From the NCBI RefSeq assembly GCF_026898155.1, contig NZ_CP114029.1, positions 1,371,501 to 1,435,500 of the forward strand: a DNA stretch of 64,000 bases, given 5' to 3'. Positions 44,374-53,938 of this stretch are shown piece by piece (position 1 is the first letter of the stretch; every line of letters begins with the position of its first letter). The translations under genes were made by a program, and so were the position numbers. The notes under the pieces are model-generated. The model was not told the DNA's origin and made no database searches. It saw only the letters and a program-made list of their open reading frames with translations. This stretch comes from Jiella pelagia (lineage in GTDB: Bacteria; Pseudomonadota; Alphaproteobacteria; Rhizobiales; Rhizobiaceae).

Positions 44374-45221
44374 CCCGATCCAGGCCGCCAGATCGCGTCC
44401 TGTTCGAAAGGCTGCTGGGTCTGTGATCGTTGCTCGGATCGTCGCGGCGATGATCGGACCGACGCCGGGGATGCTGGTGAGCCGTCGAGCGGTTTCGTCG
44501 GCTTTCACGGCAGCAACAATCTTCACGTCGAGATCCTCGATGCGGGCCGTCAGTCCCTCGATCTGCTCGGCCATCTCCAGGAGGGCCGCTCGAGCTGCGA
44601 ATGGAAGGAGGCCATCGTCGTCGTTGCGTAATATCGCGATGAGCTTGGTGATGCTTGTCATCCCGGTTGCGGCGATGATCCCCAGCTCGGCCATATGAGC
44701 GCGCATTGCGTTCGACATCTGGGTTCGCTGGCGCACGAACAGCTCCCGGGTCTTCAACACCATACCAGCGGCCTGCTCCTCCGCCGTTTTGATCGGCACA
44801 AACCGCATGGTCGGCCGCGTCACTGCTTCGCAGATTGCCTCCGCATCGGCGGCGTCGGTCTTGTTTCGCTTCAGATACGCTTTGACGTAGACCGGTGGCA
44901 TCATCCTGACCGTATGGCCAAACTCGCCGATCGCGTTCGCCCAATGGTGCGCGGTCCCGCATGCCTCCAAGCCGACGAGGCAGGGTTCGATACTGTGGAA
45001 GAAGTCCAGCACCTGTGATCGCCGCAATGCGCGACGGACCAAGACGCAACCATCCTCAGTTATGCCGTGGACCTGAAAGACCGATTTGGCCAGGTCGAGC
45101 CCAATTGTGATAATCTTTTCCATGGAACGGTTCCTTCTGTTTCGTGGCGCTCAGCGTCACCACGATAGGCACCTTCGATGCCGCTTCGAAGGGCCGTTCC
45201 ACACCATCATTCTGATGACGA

Positions 45222-45420
45222 TCAGGCGGCGCCGAGCAGCCGGGCTTCGAGGAGATCGAGCTTTGCACGCCCGTACATCTGCCGCTTCACGAGCTTGAGC
45301 TTGTTCACCTGGCCCTCCGTTTGGCCGTTCGACCATGGCTCAGTAATCGCGCCCCGCACGGCGGACGCGTCCTTCCGGATGCCGCGAGCGAAGGAAGCCA
45401 GCAGGCCACTTAGGACACCG
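45222..45420 (-). pseudogene. ISL3-family transposase, C-terminal fragment
   Basis: The minus strand reads LLASFARGIRKDASAVRGAI, then TEPWSNGQTEGQVNKLKLVK and MYGRAKLDLLEARLL. The WSNGQTEGQVNKLKLxKRxMYGR block is the conserved C-terminal signature of ISL3 transposases, also seen in the intact copy at 48.1 kb ([22 protein letters not shown]). Upstream of about 45420 the similarity is lost. Only this relic remains. Confidence 0.8.
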
Positions 45421-45528
45421 CGTCGACAGGGCTTCATTACAAAACGACAAGCGGCTGTATCGCCGACTGCATCTGCGACGGGGGTCTGTGATAGCGGTTT
45501 TCCGTCCCTTGGGTGGCTGATCCTGACC

Positions 45529-45625
45529 ATCTTCCCGATCGGTAAGGATTGCATCTCTCGGCAGGAAATCTTACTGATCGGGAAGATCCAGTTCCCACTT
45601 GTCGGAAGCTTCCCGATCGGGAAGC
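45529..45625 (+). promoter_or_regulatory. Three operator-like palindromes before hipBA
   Basis: The boxes are ATCTTCCCGATCGGTAAGGA at 45529, ATCTTACTGATCGGGAAGAT at 45568 and the perfect 18-bp palindrome GCTTCCCGATCGGGAAGC at 45608-45625. The spacings are about 39 and 40 bases, close to four helical turns. HipB dimers repress their own operon by binding such inverted repeats, so this is a good candidate for autoregulation. Confidence 0.75.
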
Positions 45626-45649
45626 CTGATCGTGAGGAGATCCGAACCC

Positions 45650-45905
45650 ATGATCCGTTCCGCGAGAGATTTTGGCAACCTTGTCCGGACCCGTCGGAAA
45701 GCGATGGGGATCACGCAGGCAGAACTCGCCGCGCGGATCGGCAGCGGGGAGCGCTTTGTGGTGGACCTAGAGTCGGGCAAGCCCTCCTGCCAACTCGAGA
45801 AGTCGCTATTGGCCGCGGTCGAGGTGGGAATCCAACTGTCGGCCGAACCGCCGGAGCATCCGCAGGACGACGACGAGCCTCGCTCACCTACCGAGCTTCC
45901 GATGA
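45650..45905 (+). CDS. hipB: HipB-like antitoxin (Xre-type repressor; frame break fuses it to hipA)
   Basis: 84 residues when corrected. The helix-turn-helix is RKAMGITQAELAARIGSGER, followed by FVVDLESGKPSCQLEKSLL, the standard Xre/HipB pattern. As written the sequence runs without a stop into HipA. At 45875-45881 (GAGCCTC), removing one C gives DDDELAHLPSFR and a TGA at 45903-45905 that overlaps the hipA ATG by four bases, the usual hipBA layout. I therefore think the fusion is an artefact. AGGAG near 45634 is the ribosome site for ATG 45650. Confidence 0.8.
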
Positions 45906-47224
45906 CTGAGGCGCTCAAGATCTACTACGAGCGCCACGCCGTCGCGGAAGTGGTGTCGGACAACGGGTTGGAGCTTCGCTACGTCCCGGAATGGATCCAC
46001 CGCCGGGGTGCCTTCCCGATCTCGCTGTCCATGCCGTTGGGGGACAAGCCGTACGGCGCTGACGCGGTGCTTCCGTGGCTGGCGAACCTCCTTCCGGAAC
46101 GCCACTTGACCGAGATCAGCCAACAGCTTCGCGTGTCCCCGCAGGATGTCGTCGGCATCCTCGCCTGCATCGGCCGCGACACGGCGGGCGCGCTCTCGAT
46201 CGGATCGCCTCGCGGGCAATCCGACGACTGGCGCGAGATCGGATCCGAAGCCGAATTGGAGCGCATCATCGAGGAGCTACCGTCGAAGCCGTTCCTCGTC
46301 GGCGAAAGCGGTGTCTCGATGTCGTTGGCGGGTGTCCAAGAGAAGCTCCCGGTGTCCCTCGTCCGCGGGAGGATCTGCATCCCGATCGAGGGAACTCCGT
46401 CGACGCACATCCTCAAGCCCGACAGCAAGAATTTGGCGGCGAGCGTCCAGAACGAGGCCTACTGCTTGGCCTTGGCGAAAGCGTGCGGCCTGCCCGTTCC
46501 CGGCTTCACGACGGGGGTTGCCGGCAAGCGGCAGTATCTCTTGGTCGACCGATACGACCGCATCGTACGGCCGGACGGGATCACCCGCGTCCACCAAGAG
46601 GACTTCTGCCAGATCCTGGGCCGCTTCCCGTCCGACAAGTACGAGAGAGGGGCCTTCGGGAGAGCGACAGGGCCATCGGTGACCGAGATGCTCGGCGCCA
46701 TCAAGGACCTGTCCACGCCCGGCCAGCGCCTGCCGTTCCTCGACGGCGTGATCTTCAACGTCCTTGCCTGCAACACCGACAGCCACGCCAAAAACTACTC
46801 GATGCTGATCGGCGCGGGCGGCTCCTCGAGGATGGCGCCGCTGTACGACATTCTCTGCGCGAAGATCTATCCGCGGGTAGACCAAATGCTGCCCCAGGCG
46901 ATCAACGGCAAACGTGATCCGGACACGCTGGGCATCAAGGACTGGCAGGCGCTGGCCGAAAGCGTGGGCCTCAGCCCGGCGACGACCGTGCAGCGCGTCC
47001 TCGACTTGGCCGCCCGGGTGTTGGACCGGGCACAACAGGCCAAGGCCGAGGTGGATGCGATGCCGGCCGGCACCCATGCAAGGCTGGAAGGCATCGTCCG
47101 TGCGGTCACGAAGCGCGCGATCAGGATCCATAGACAGGCAGCCAACGGTGTCCCGACGCCGAAACCCACCCCGGCGGGAGACTTTTCACCCTCGGGCGGA
47201 TCGGGGACATTCCCCTCGACCTGA
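45902..47224 (+). CDS. hipA: HipA-like serine/threonine kinase toxin
   Basis: About 440 residues. The N-terminal subdomain (KIYYERHAVAEVV) is followed by HipA core motifs: MSLAGVQEKLPVSL (the Ser/Gly-rich loop), THILKPDSKNLA (ATP-binding Lys), a Ser/Thr-rich QEDFCQILG segment, FNVLACNTDSHAKNYSML with the catalytic Asp and DSHAKN, and MAPLYDILC, the Mg-binding Asp. HipA kinases phosphorylate glutamyl-tRNA synthetase or related targets and stop growth. The C-terminal end (after about residue 425) may be altered because the gene runs into a truncated LysR gene. Toxin activity would be held by HipB. Confidence 0.85.
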   Translation: MTEALKIYYERHAVAEVVSDNGLELRYVPEWIHRRGAFPISLSMPLGDKPYGADAVLPWLANLLPERHLTEISQQLRVSPQDVVGILACIGRDTAGALSIGSPRGQSDDWREIGSEAELERIIEELPSKPFLVGESGVSMSLAGVQEKLPVSLVRGRICIPIEGTPSTHILKPDSKNLAASVQNEAYCLALAKACGLPVPGFTTGVAGKRQYLLVDRYDRIVRPDGITRVHQEDFCQILGRFPSDKYERGAFGRATGPSVTEMLGAIKDLSTPGQRLPFLDGVIFNVLACNTDSHAKNYSMLIGAGGSSRMAPLYDILCAKIYPRVDQMLPQAINGKRDPDTLGIKDWQALAESVGLSPATTVQRVLDLAARVLDRAQQAKAEVDAMPAGTHARLEGIVRAVTKRAIRIHRQAANGVPTPKPTPAGDFSPSGGSGTFPST

Positions 47225-47469
47225 CGCTCGACGACGAGGCGCACACGGCCGACCGTCTGCGTTCGGGCGAGGTGCTCGCTGCCGTCACCGCCGATCCCTG
47301 CTCCGTGCAGGGATGCCGGAAAATCCCGCTTGGACCCTTGCGCTATGCCGCCTGCGCCAGCCCAGACTTCGTGGAGCGCTTTTTCAAGGACGGATTGACG
47401 CCAGAGGCGCTGGCGACGGCGCCTTGCCTGCGCTTCGATCGCCGGGACGGTCTCCAGGCACGCTTGTGA
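47179..47469 (+). pseudogene. LysR-family regulator (ArgP/LysG-like), central fragment
   Basis: The frame reads RLFTLGRIGDIPLDLTLDDE, then RSGEVLAAVTADPCSVQGCR, GPLRYAACASPDFVERFFKD and DGLTPEALATAPCLRFDRRD. This is the effector-binding part of an ArgP/LysG-type regulator. The DNA-binding domain is missing on the left (hipA end) and the last third is missing on the right, where the sequence stops in the TGA of the junction repeat TGATCCGGCGTGCAAA. It is a relic. Confidence 0.75.
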
Positions 47470-47482
47470 TCCGGCGTGCAAA
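47467..47482 (+). repeat. Junction repeat, copy 3
   Basis: TGATCCGGCGTGCAAA is identical to the start of copy 2 at 42393. The LysR fragment ends exactly here. After this point the copies differ (ACATTCC here, TTTGGG in the others). Confidence 0.5.
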
Positions 47483-47694
47483 CATTCCACGCCGATTGAC
47501 ACCCCTAGCGCACCGTTTGAACTTTCAAAGAACGTCCCCGCCGAAGTCCACCGTCTTTGGCACAGGATGGGCCGGGTTCTCGAAAGTGGCTTTGGCAACG
47601 GCCATCCCTTGGCGAGGCAGAGCGCCCGGATCGTGTCCCGGGGCGTGGTGTAGCTGACGGCTTTGGACCGCGGTTTCCGGCAGTGCCGGGCTGA

Positions 47695-48031
47695 TCAGCG
47701 GGCCACGGCTGGCAGGCTGATGAGAGGATCATCGCTCAAGGGCGCGACGGATTCCAGCGTCATGTATCGCGCTCGCTGCACAGCCCATTCGTCATTCTGC
47801 TCGAGCAGCAGGGCGCCGACGAGACGCAGGATGGCCTCGTCGTTTGGGAAGATGCCGACGACGTCGGTGCGCCGCTTGATCTCGCCGTTCAGCCGCTCGA
47901 TCGGGTTCGTGCTGTGCAACTTGGCACGATGCTCTCTCGGGAAGGTCATGTAGGCCAGCACGTCGGGCTCGGCGTCGTCGAGGATGGCGGCGAGCTTGGG
48001 CACCTTCGGCCGGATCTGGTCGGCGACGGAG
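47695..48031 (-). pseudogene. IS256-family transposase, C-terminal fragment (type C copy 1)
   Basis: About 112 residues: [40 protein letters not shown] and the end [18 protein letters not shown]. The coding sequence is broken at 48031 by the IS3 element. The inner part is nearly identical to the copy at 51.0 kb, while the outer 100 bases differ more (for example [16 protein letters not shown] against the other), so these are two related copies and not one copy split in two. Confidence 0.8.
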
Positions 48032-48051
48032 TGAGGTGGTCCCGGTTTCCC

Positions 48052-49790
48052 GGCTCTTCCGCAGATTGTGTGGTCATGAGGCTTTGCGACTCTTTCTGAC
48101 ACCGCAGATGATGCGGTGGAGAAGGCATGCTTCAGATATCCATGGTTCCCGGCTGCCTCTGCGGTCGAATCCGGCGCGAAGGGCCGTCGGGATTATCCGT
48201 TTCTGCGCAGAGCCGGCGTAGCGGGGCAACATGCCCGGAATGTCAGCAGCGATCGACAATCATTCACGGGTACTATCACCGGCGTCCGTTGGATCTGCCC
48301 CTGATTGGTCGCCATGTCCGGCTCGATCTGCGGGTTCGGCGGTATGCCTGCCAGAACGCAAATTGCCGACGCCAAACTTTCGGAGAACGACTCCCGATGC
48401 TGATCGCGCCCTCGGCGCAACGGACCAAACGTCTGGCGAAGGCGCAGGCGAGGATCGGAGTGGCTCTCGGTGGCGCGGCAGGCAGCCGCCTTGCAGCGAA
48501 GATCGCCATGCCCGTGAGCGGCGACACGGTTCTGCGCCTGATCCGCCAGATGCCGCAGCCAGTCCTGCCGCCGGCCACGGTCATCGGTATTGACGACTGG
48601 GCCATGAAGAAGCGTTTGCGTTACGGCACGATCATCGTCGATCTCGAGCGACATTGCCCGATCGACCTCCTACCAGATCGTACGGCGGGAACGGTGACCG
48701 ATTGGCTTCGCCAAAGGCCTGAGATCGAAATCGTCGCACGGGATCGCTCGACCGAATACCGTCGTGGGATCACGACGGGCGCTGCGAACGCCGTCCAGGT
48801 CGCCGATCGTTGGCATCTTCTCTCCAACATGCGGCAAATGGTCGAGCGATGGACTGCAGGCGCTCATGCGCGGCTTCGGAGTTTGCCGCCGCTCCAGAGC
48901 GTAGAGACGTCAGGAAAGGGCCGCACCAAGGCGTTTCCCCGCACGCGGTCGGACGCCACGAGTGCCGCCGATAGCCGAGGACGGCGCATGGCCCAGTATG
49001 AAGACATCCGCCGCCGCTATCTCGCGGGCGAGACGCTGATGGCGATGACCCGTTCGACCGGCCTGGCTCGAGCAACCGTGCGCAAGTTTGCTCATGCCGA
49101 AAGCTTTCCCGAACGCTCGGCTCGAGCGCCGCGGAGGAGCATCATCGACCCTTATCTGCCGATGCTCGAAGCGCGATTGGCAGAGGGCTGCGAGAACGGT
49201 CTTCGGCTTTGGCGTGAAGCCCGGGATCAGGGCTTTCCTGGAACGCCCAAGCAAATTCGGCGGTGGCTTCAGGATCGACGGACCGGCCTCTCGAAGTTCA
49301 CCACGCATCGTAACGGCGATCATGCTCGACCGCAGCAAGCCCCGCAACCACCGTCCCTGCGTTCGCCTCAGCAACTCGCGTGGATGATCGTCAAGGCGCC
49401 CGAGACGAGATCGGTCGATGAAGTCGACGTGATCCGGCGGATCGGCCAGGACCGTGACGCCATCGTCCTGATCCATCTCGTCCGTCGATTTGTTGACCTC
49501 GTCCGCCGTGTCGGCACGAAAGCTCGCGATGCCGGCCCGGTCTTCGACACATGGCTTCTTGAAGCAAAAACGTGCGGCGTGCGTGCGATGGAAACCTTCG
49601 CCGCAGGGCTCGAACAGGACCGCAGCGCAGTCAACGCCGCTTTGCAAACCGGCTGGAGCAACGCGCAAACGGAAGGGCAGGTCACCAAGCTCAAACTGTT
49701 CAAGCGTTCAATGTACGGACGCGGAAACCTCGATCTCCTTCGCCGACGGTTCCTCATGGCATCATGAACCACACAATCTGCGGAAGAGCC
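48052..49790 (+). mobile_element. ISL3-family element B, inserted in the IS3 left end
   Basis: Perfect 22-bp inverted repeats start GGCTCTTCCGCAGATTGTGT at 48052 and end in the mirrored sequence at 49790. The 8-bp repeat GGTTTCCC at 48044-48051 and 49791-49798 is the target duplication. Length 1739 bp. Both ends and the gene are complete. Confidence 0.95.
48127..49767 (+). CDS. ISL3-family transposase (element B)
   Basis: 546 residues. The zinc finger [20 protein letters not shown] and [15 protein letters not shown] are near the N terminus. The DDE core has [20 protein letters not shown] (Asp), [14 protein letters not shown] (Asp) and the C-terminal [20 protein letters not shown] followed by [12 protein letters not shown] (Glu region). 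Complete, with no frame break, inside an element with perfect ends: it is probably active. Confidence 0.93.
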   Translation: MLQISMVPGCLCGRIRREGPSGLSVSAQSRRSGATCPECQQRSTIIHGYYHRRPLDLPLIGRHVRLDLRVRRYACQNANCRRQTFGERLPMLIAPSAQRTKRLAKAQARIGVALGGAAGSRLAAKIAMPVSGDTVLRLIRQMPQPVLPPATVIGIDDWAMKKRLRYGTIIVDLERHCPIDLLPDRTAGTVTDWLRQRPEIEIVARDRSTEYRRGITTGAANAVQVADRWHLLSNMRQMVERWTAGAHARLRSLPPLQSVETSGKGRTKAFPRTRSDATSAADSRGRRMAQYEDIRRRYLAGETLMAMTRSTGLARATVRKFAHAESFPERSARAPRRSIIDPYLPMLEARLAEGCENGLRLWREARDQGFPGTPKQIRRWLQDRRTGLSKFTTHRNGDHARPQQAPQPPSLRSPQQLAWMIVKAPETRSVDEVDVIRRIGQDRDAIVLIHLVRRFVDLVRRVGTKARDAGPVFDTWLLEAKTCGVRAMETFAAGLEQDRSAVNAALQTGWSNAQTEGQVTKLKLFKRSMYGRGNLDLLRRRFLMAS

Positions 49791-49844
49791 GGTTTCCCGG
49801 ACATTTGGATAAGCTTGGTTCTCCCGAGAGAGAGGACGGCCCCG

Positions 49845-50129
49845 ATGACGGGAAAACGGAAGCGATATTCGGCAGACTTCAAGGCCAGGGTGGCACTGGA
49901 AGCGATCCGGGGCGAGATGACGTTGGCGCAACTCGCCGCCAAGCACGGCATCCACCAGACGATGATCAACGCTTGGAAGAAGCAGGCTATGGAAGGCATG
50001 TCCGGGGTTTTCTCGGGCAAGGCCGAAGCTGTCGAAGCGAGCCGGGAGGCGGAGATCGACCGGCTTCATTCGAAGATCGGCCAGCTGGTGGTGGAACGCG
50101 ATTTTTTAGCGAAAGCCTCCGGTCGATGA
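49845..50129 (+). CDS. IS3-family transposase OrfA
   Basis: 94 residues. KRYSADFKARVALEAIRGEM, then LAAKHGIHQTMINAWKKQA is the helix-turn-helix, followed by a leucine-zipper-like EIDRLHSKIGQLVVERDFL. The TGA at 50127 overlaps the OrfB ATG at 50126. The T6A run at 50102-50108 is a likely slippery site for programmed -1 frameshifting that makes the OrfAB fusion. Confidence 0.9.
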   Translation: MTGKRKRYSADFKARVALEAIRGEMTLAQLAAKHGIHQTMINAWKKQAMEGMSGVFSGKAEAVEASREAEIDRLHSKIGQLVVERDFLAKASGR

Positions 50130-50980
50130 GTGTGGCACGGAGGCGAGAGATGATCGAGCCGGAGCATGCGGGACTGACGATCCTGCGCCAGTGCCAGCTC
50201 GTCGGGATCAGCCGGTCGGCCTATTACGGCCCGATCAACGGCGAGAATGCCCTGAATATCGGCCTGATGCGGCTGATCGACGAGCAGTTCCTGGAAACGC
50301 CGTGGTACGGCTCCCGGCAGATGGTCCGTCACCTTCGCCGTCTAGGATACACGGTCGGCCGCAAGCGGGTGCGTCGGCTGATGGCCAGGATGGGTCTGGC
50401 GGCGATCTACCAGCGCCCGAGGACGACGATCCCGCACCCGGAGCACAGGATCTGGCCCTATCTTCTGCGCGACATGACGATCGACCAGCCCGACCAGGTC
50501 TGGTGTGCCGATATCACCTACGTTCCGATGCGGCGCGGCTTTCTCTACCTTGTCGCCATCATGGATTGGTACAGCCGTCGCGTCCTGGCCTGGCGCCTGT
50601 CGAACACCATGGACGCCGACTTCTGCATCGAGGCGCTCGAGGAGGCGATGACGCGGTTCGGCAAGCCGATCATCTTCAACACCGACCAGGGCAGCCAATT
50701 CACCAGCCCGCGCTTCACCACGGTCTTGACCGGCGCGGGCGTGAAGGTCTCCATGGACGGGCGCGGCCGCTGGATGGACAATGTCTTCATCGAGCGGCTG
50801 TGGCGCTCGCTCAAATACGAGTGCATCTATCTCCATGCCTTCGAAACCGGCTCCGAGACGCGGGCCGGGATCTCGAAATGGATGGCCTATTACAACACTG
50901 AACGTCCTCATTCGACCCATGGCGGCGAGACGCCCGCCGAGGTCTACGAAGGCGTTAGCACAATCAAAATGGCGGCATGA
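50126..50980 (+). CDS. IS3-family transposase OrfB
   Basis: 284 residues. The HTH_21 region is PEHAGLTILRQCQLVGISRS. The integrase core has DQVWCADITYVPMRRGFLYL (Asp), IIFNTDQGSQFTSPRF (Asp) and the Glu in VFIERLWRSLKYECIY. The end YYNTERPHSTHGGETPAEVY is standard for the IS3 family. Together with OrfA this is a complete set. Confidence 0.92.
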   Translation: MSVARRREMIEPEHAGLTILRQCQLVGISRSAYYGPINGENALNIGLMRLIDEQFLETPWYGSRQMVRHLRRLGYTVGRKRVRRLMARMGLAAIYQRPRTTIPHPEHRIWPYLLRDMTIDQPDQVWCADITYVPMRRGFLYLVAIMDWYSRRVLAWRLSNTMDADFCIEALEEAMTRFGKPIIFNTDQGSQFTSPRFTTVLTGAGVKVSMDGRGRWMDNVFIERLWRSLKYECIYLHAFETGSETRAGISKWMAYYNTERPHSTHGGETPAEVYEGVSTIKMAA

Positions 50981-52210
50981 TCAACCACCAAGACCAAGCT
51001 TAAAGCAGCTGCCAGGCTGTGCGGGGAAAGGGGACCACCTCAGATCATCGCTCAAGGGAGCGACGGATTCCAGTGTCATGTACCTGGCCCGCTGAACGGC
51101 CCACTCATCGTTCTGCTCGATCAGCATGGCGCCGACGAGACGCAGGATGGCCTCGTCGTTTGGGAAGATGCCGACGACGTCGGTGCGCCGCTTGATCTCG
51201 CCGTTCAGCCGCTCGATCGGGTTCGTGCTGTGCAACTTGGCACGATGCTCTCTCGGGAAGGTCATGTAGGCCAGCACGTCGGGCTCGGCGTCGTCGAGGA
51301 TGGCGGCGAGCTTGGGCACCTTCGGCCGGATCTGGTCGGCGACGGAGCGCCATTGCAGGCTGGCGGCCTCGGGCGTCTCCTGGGCAAAGGCGGTGGCGAT
51401 GAAGGCCGACACCACTCGGCGTCCGCTCTTGCCGGCATGGGCCAGCACGTTGCGCATGAAGTGCACCCGGCATCGCTGCCATGTCGCCGTCAGAACCTTG
51501 GTGACGGCCGCCTTGATGCCTTCGTGAGCATCGGAGACGACGAGCTTCACGCCGCGCAGCCCGCGCCGGGTCAGCTTGCGCAGGAACTCGGTCCAGATCG
51601 GCTCCGCCTCGGATGTGCCGATCTCTATGCCCAGCACCTCGCGTCGGCCGTCGGTGTTGACGCCGACAGCGATGATGACGGCGACCGATACGATACGACC
51701 GCCACGACGGACCTTCAGATAGGTAGCGTCGATCCAGAGATAGGGCCAGTCGCCCTCGATCGGCCTTTCTAGGAAGGCTTTCACCTTGCCGTCGATCTCC
51801 TCGCAGAGCCTCGACACCTGGCTCTTCGAGATGCCGGTCATGCCCATTGCCTTGACGAGATCGTCGACCGAGCGCGTCGAGATGCCCTGGACATACGCCT
51901 CTTGAATGACAGCGGTCAGGGCCTTCTCGGCCATGCGCCGCGGCTCCAGGAAGCCTGGAAAGTAGCTCCCCTTCCGCAGCTTCGGAATGCGCAGCTCGAC
52001 CGTGCCGGCACGCGTCTGCCAGTCCCGATCGCGGTATCCGTTGCGCTGGGCGAGCCGCTCGCCGCTCTTCTCGCCATAGCCGGCGCCGGTCGCTGCGCCA
52101 ACCTCCAGTTCCATCAGCCGCTCGGCGGCAAAGCCGATCATCTCGCGCAACAGATCGGCGTCCGGGGTCTTCTCCAGGAGCCCGCGCAGGCTCATCATGT
52201 CGTCGGTCAT
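50981..52210 (-). CDS. IS256-family transposase (type C copy 2), hybrid C terminus
   Basis: From [20 protein letters not shown] the protein has [60 protein letters not shown] and [20 protein letters not shown], all catalytic parts. The normal end ([15 protein letters not shown] in copy 1) is replaced after PLSDD by about 20 residues read from the IS3 end, because the IS3 right end joins at 51042. The enzyme may still fold. Start at ATG 52210; element end towards 52270 not located. Confidence 0.85.
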   Translation of the reverse strand: MTDDMMSLRGLLEKTPDADLLREMIGFAAERLMELEVGAATGAGYGEKSGERLAQRNGYRDRDWQTRAGTVELRIPKLRKGSYFPGFLEPRRMAEKALTAVIQEAYVQGISTRSVDDLVKAMGMTGISKSQVSRLCEEIDGKVKAFLERPIEGDWPYLWIDATYLKVRRGGRIVSVAVIIAVGVNTDGRREVLGIEIGTSEAEPIWTEFLRKLTRRGLRGVKLVVSDAHEGIKAAVTKVLTATWQRCRVHFMRNVLAHAGKSGRRVVSAFIATAFAQETPEAASLQWRSVADQIRPKVPKLAAILDDAEPDVLAYMTFPREHRAKLHSTNPIERLNGEIKRRTDVVGIFPNDEAILRLVGAMLIEQNDEWAVQRARYMTLESVAPLSDDLRWSPFPAQPGSCFKLGLGG

Positions 52211-52260
52211 CAGGGGATCTCCGGTTGCGGTTAGGTCTCGCAACCCAAACCTAACCGGAA

Positions 52261-52443
52261 ACCGCTGGTGACCACCGCGCCGCCAATCCCGTCCTACAGC
52301 GCGATGAATGGCGCGGACGAGATCGGCGACGCTACCGCTGAGCTACACCACGTGTGGGGACACGACCAGCGCCCGCGGCGGCCTACGACGAGAACGCCGT
52401 CCAAAGGCAGAGAGGCATGGCCTCGCCAGTGGATCACGCATGC
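52261..52443. other. Short region between two IS256 elements
   Basis: No gene is supported. On the minus strand, GTGGTGTAGCTCAGCGGTAG (near 52357 down to 52338) looks like the 5' part of a tRNA (acceptor end and D-arm), but the D-stem partner and the other arms are not formed, so at best it is a tRNA remnant. Confidence 0.3.
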
Positions 52444-52452
52444 TGCTTGAGG

Positions 52453-53862
52453 GAGCTATGGCGGAATGTGGGTGATGACGGCCTGAGGAGGGCGGCGTAT
52501 CGAGGCGGGTGCTGAGCCTGCCAGAACCTCTCAAGGAGAGCGATACGCCATGAGTACAGATAGCACCGTTGTTGCCTTTCAACATCCCGACGACGTCGAC
52601 GATCCCCTGACCTCGGTGTTGCGCGAAGGCGCCCGCCGACTGCTGGCCGAGGCGATCGAGGCGGAAGCCGAAGCGTTTTTGGCCGCGATGAAGGAGGAGC
52701 GGCTTGCCGACGGCCGGGCCCGTTTCGTGCGCCACGGGCACGGTCCGGAGCGGACGATCCAGACGGGGATCGGCGCGGTGCCGGTGAAGCGGGCGAAGGT
52801 TCGCGACCGCGGTCCGGACGAGGCGGCTGGCATAGCAGGTGAGCGCGTCACGTTCACCTCGGCGATCCTGCCGAAGTGGGCGCGTCGCACGAAGAGCCTC
52901 GATGCCCTGTTGCCGGTCCTCTACCTGCGCGGCATCTCGAGCGGCGATTTCCAGGAGGCCCTGGCAGCGCTGCTCGGCAAGGATGCGCCAAACCTGTCGC
53001 CTTCGGTTATCTCTCGCCTGAAAGAGGACTGGCAGGGCGAATACGAGCGATGGAAGCGTCGCGATCTGTCGGCGCGCCGCTACGTCTACATCTGGGCCGA
53101 TGGCGTCTACCTGCAGGCGCGCATGGAGGACAATGCCGCCTGCATGCTGGTCATCGTCGGCGCGACACCCGAGGGCAAGAAGGAGCTTGTCGGCTTTCAG
53201 GTGGGCGTGCGCGAGAGCGCGCAAAGCTGGCACGAACTCCTCATCGACCTGAAGAAACACGGCCTTAGCGTGGCGCCCGAGATCGCCGTCGGCGACGGCG
53301 CCATGGGCTTCTGGAAGGCGCTCGACGAGATCTTTCCCTCTACAAGGCACCAGCGCTGCTGGGTCCACAAGATCGCCAACGTGCTGAACAAGGTGCCGAA
53401 GTCGGTGCAGCCGAACATGTTGGCCGATCTGCGCGAGGTCCGCGACGCGCCGAACCGGGCGAGCGCCGAGGTGGCCATCGCGGTCTTCCAGGAGAAATAC
53501 GGCGCCAAATATCCCAAGGCCGCCCTATGCCTGGCAAAGGACCGCGAACCGCTCCTGGCCTTCTTCGACTTCCCGGCCGAACACTGGGACCATCTTCGAA
53601 CCGCCAACCCGATCGAGAGCGTCTTTGCTACCGTCCGACACCGAACCGTGCGCACCAAGGGCGCCCTGTCGCACGACACCGCCCGCCTGATGGTCTTCAA
53701 GCTCGTCATGGCCGCCGCCAAGACCTGGAGAAGGCTGAAAGGCGAAAACCGCTTGCCGATGGTCATCGCAGGCGTCAAATTCACCGACGGCGTCGCGGTC
53801 ACCGCGGCCGCCGATCAACGCGCCGCCTGATCGGCCCCATCACCCAATTCCGACCATAGCTC
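52453..53862 (+). mobile_element. IS256-family element, type D
   Basis: The ends GAGCTATGGCGGAAT at 52453 and minus-strand GAGCTATGGTCGGAAT from 53862 are inverted and both lead into TGGGTGATG. The 9-bp repeat TGCTTGAGG at 52444-52452 and 53863-53871 is the target duplication. Length 1410 bp. Confidence 0.92.
52550..53830 (+). CDS. IS256-family transposase (type D)
   Basis: 426 residues. RFVRHGHGPERTIQTGIGAV is followed by the catalytic core: YVYIWADGVYLQARMEDNAA (Asp), APEIAVGDGAMGFWKAL (Asp), HQRCWVHKIANVLNKVP and TANPIESVFATVRHRTVRTK (Glu). This is the larger Mutator-type subgroup, distinct from types A-C. The frame is intact. ATG 52550 is preceded by AAGGAGAG. Confidence 0.93.
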   Translation: MSTDSTVVAFQHPDDVDDPLTSVLREGARRLLAEAIEAEAEAFLAAMKEERLADGRARFVRHGHGPERTIQTGIGAVPVKRAKVRDRGPDEAAGIAGERVTFTSAILPKWARRTKSLDALLPVLYLRGISSGDFQEALAALLGKDAPNLSPSVISRLKEDWQGEYERWKRRDLSARRYVYIWADGVYLQARMEDNAACMLVIVGATPEGKKELVGFQVGVRESAQSWHELLIDLKKHGLSVAPEIAVGDGAMGFWKALDEIFPSTRHQRCWVHKIANVLNKVPKSVQPNMLADLREVRDAPNRASAEVAIAVFQEKYGAKYPKAALCLAKDREPLLAFFDFPAEHWDHLRTANPIESVFATVRHRTVRTKGALSHDTARLMVFKLVMAAAKTWRRLKGENRLPMVIAGVKFTDGVAVTAAADQRAA

Positions 53863-53938
53863 TGCTTGAGGCTGGGAGCCAAAAGGCAGCTTCCGGCGCG
53901 ACGATGGCGAAAGCCGCCGTTCTGTGACTGTTGCAGCA

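Larger units (their letters stand above)
42685..45123 (-). pseudogene. IS110-family transposase (second type), split by IS256-B
   Basis: The N-terminal part (44374-45123, minus) has ITIGLDLAKSVFQVHGI with the first catalytic Asp, NKTDAADAEAICEA and TSIPGVGPIIAATI. It ends at DLAAWIG. The C-terminal part (42685-42974) starts around LTPRANSSGGKERLGGISKR and ends with TYQAPAIMGKV. Removing IS256-B and one CCCGATCC copy joins them in frame (AAWIG-ITPRANSSGG). It was intact before the insertion. Confidence 0.88.
48032..51042 (+). mobile_element. IS3-family element with an ISL3 nested inside
   Basis: The ends are inverted: TGAGGTGGTCCCGGTTTCCC at 48032 and, on the minus strand from 51042, TGAGGTGGTCCCCTTTCCCC. 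ISL3-B sits just inside the left end. Without it (and its target copy) the element is about 1264 bp. The two flanks come from two different type-C IS256 copies, so there is no matching target duplication; an IS3-linked deletion or recombination is likely. Confidence 0.85.

Noticed and set aside
45650-47224. A true HipB-HipA fusion protein
   Set aside because: Removing one base at the GAGCCTC site gives the normal separate genes with a 4-base overlap, and this site type fails in 13 other genes.
48032-51042. A target duplication for the IS3 element
   Set aside because: The flanking bases differ (GAG on the left, GAT on the right) and belong to different IS256 copies.
52333-52362. tRNA-like sequence on the minus strand
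   Set aside because: Only an acceptor-like end and a D-arm-like TAGCTCAGCGGTAG are present; the D-stem does not close and no anticodon or T-arm follows.
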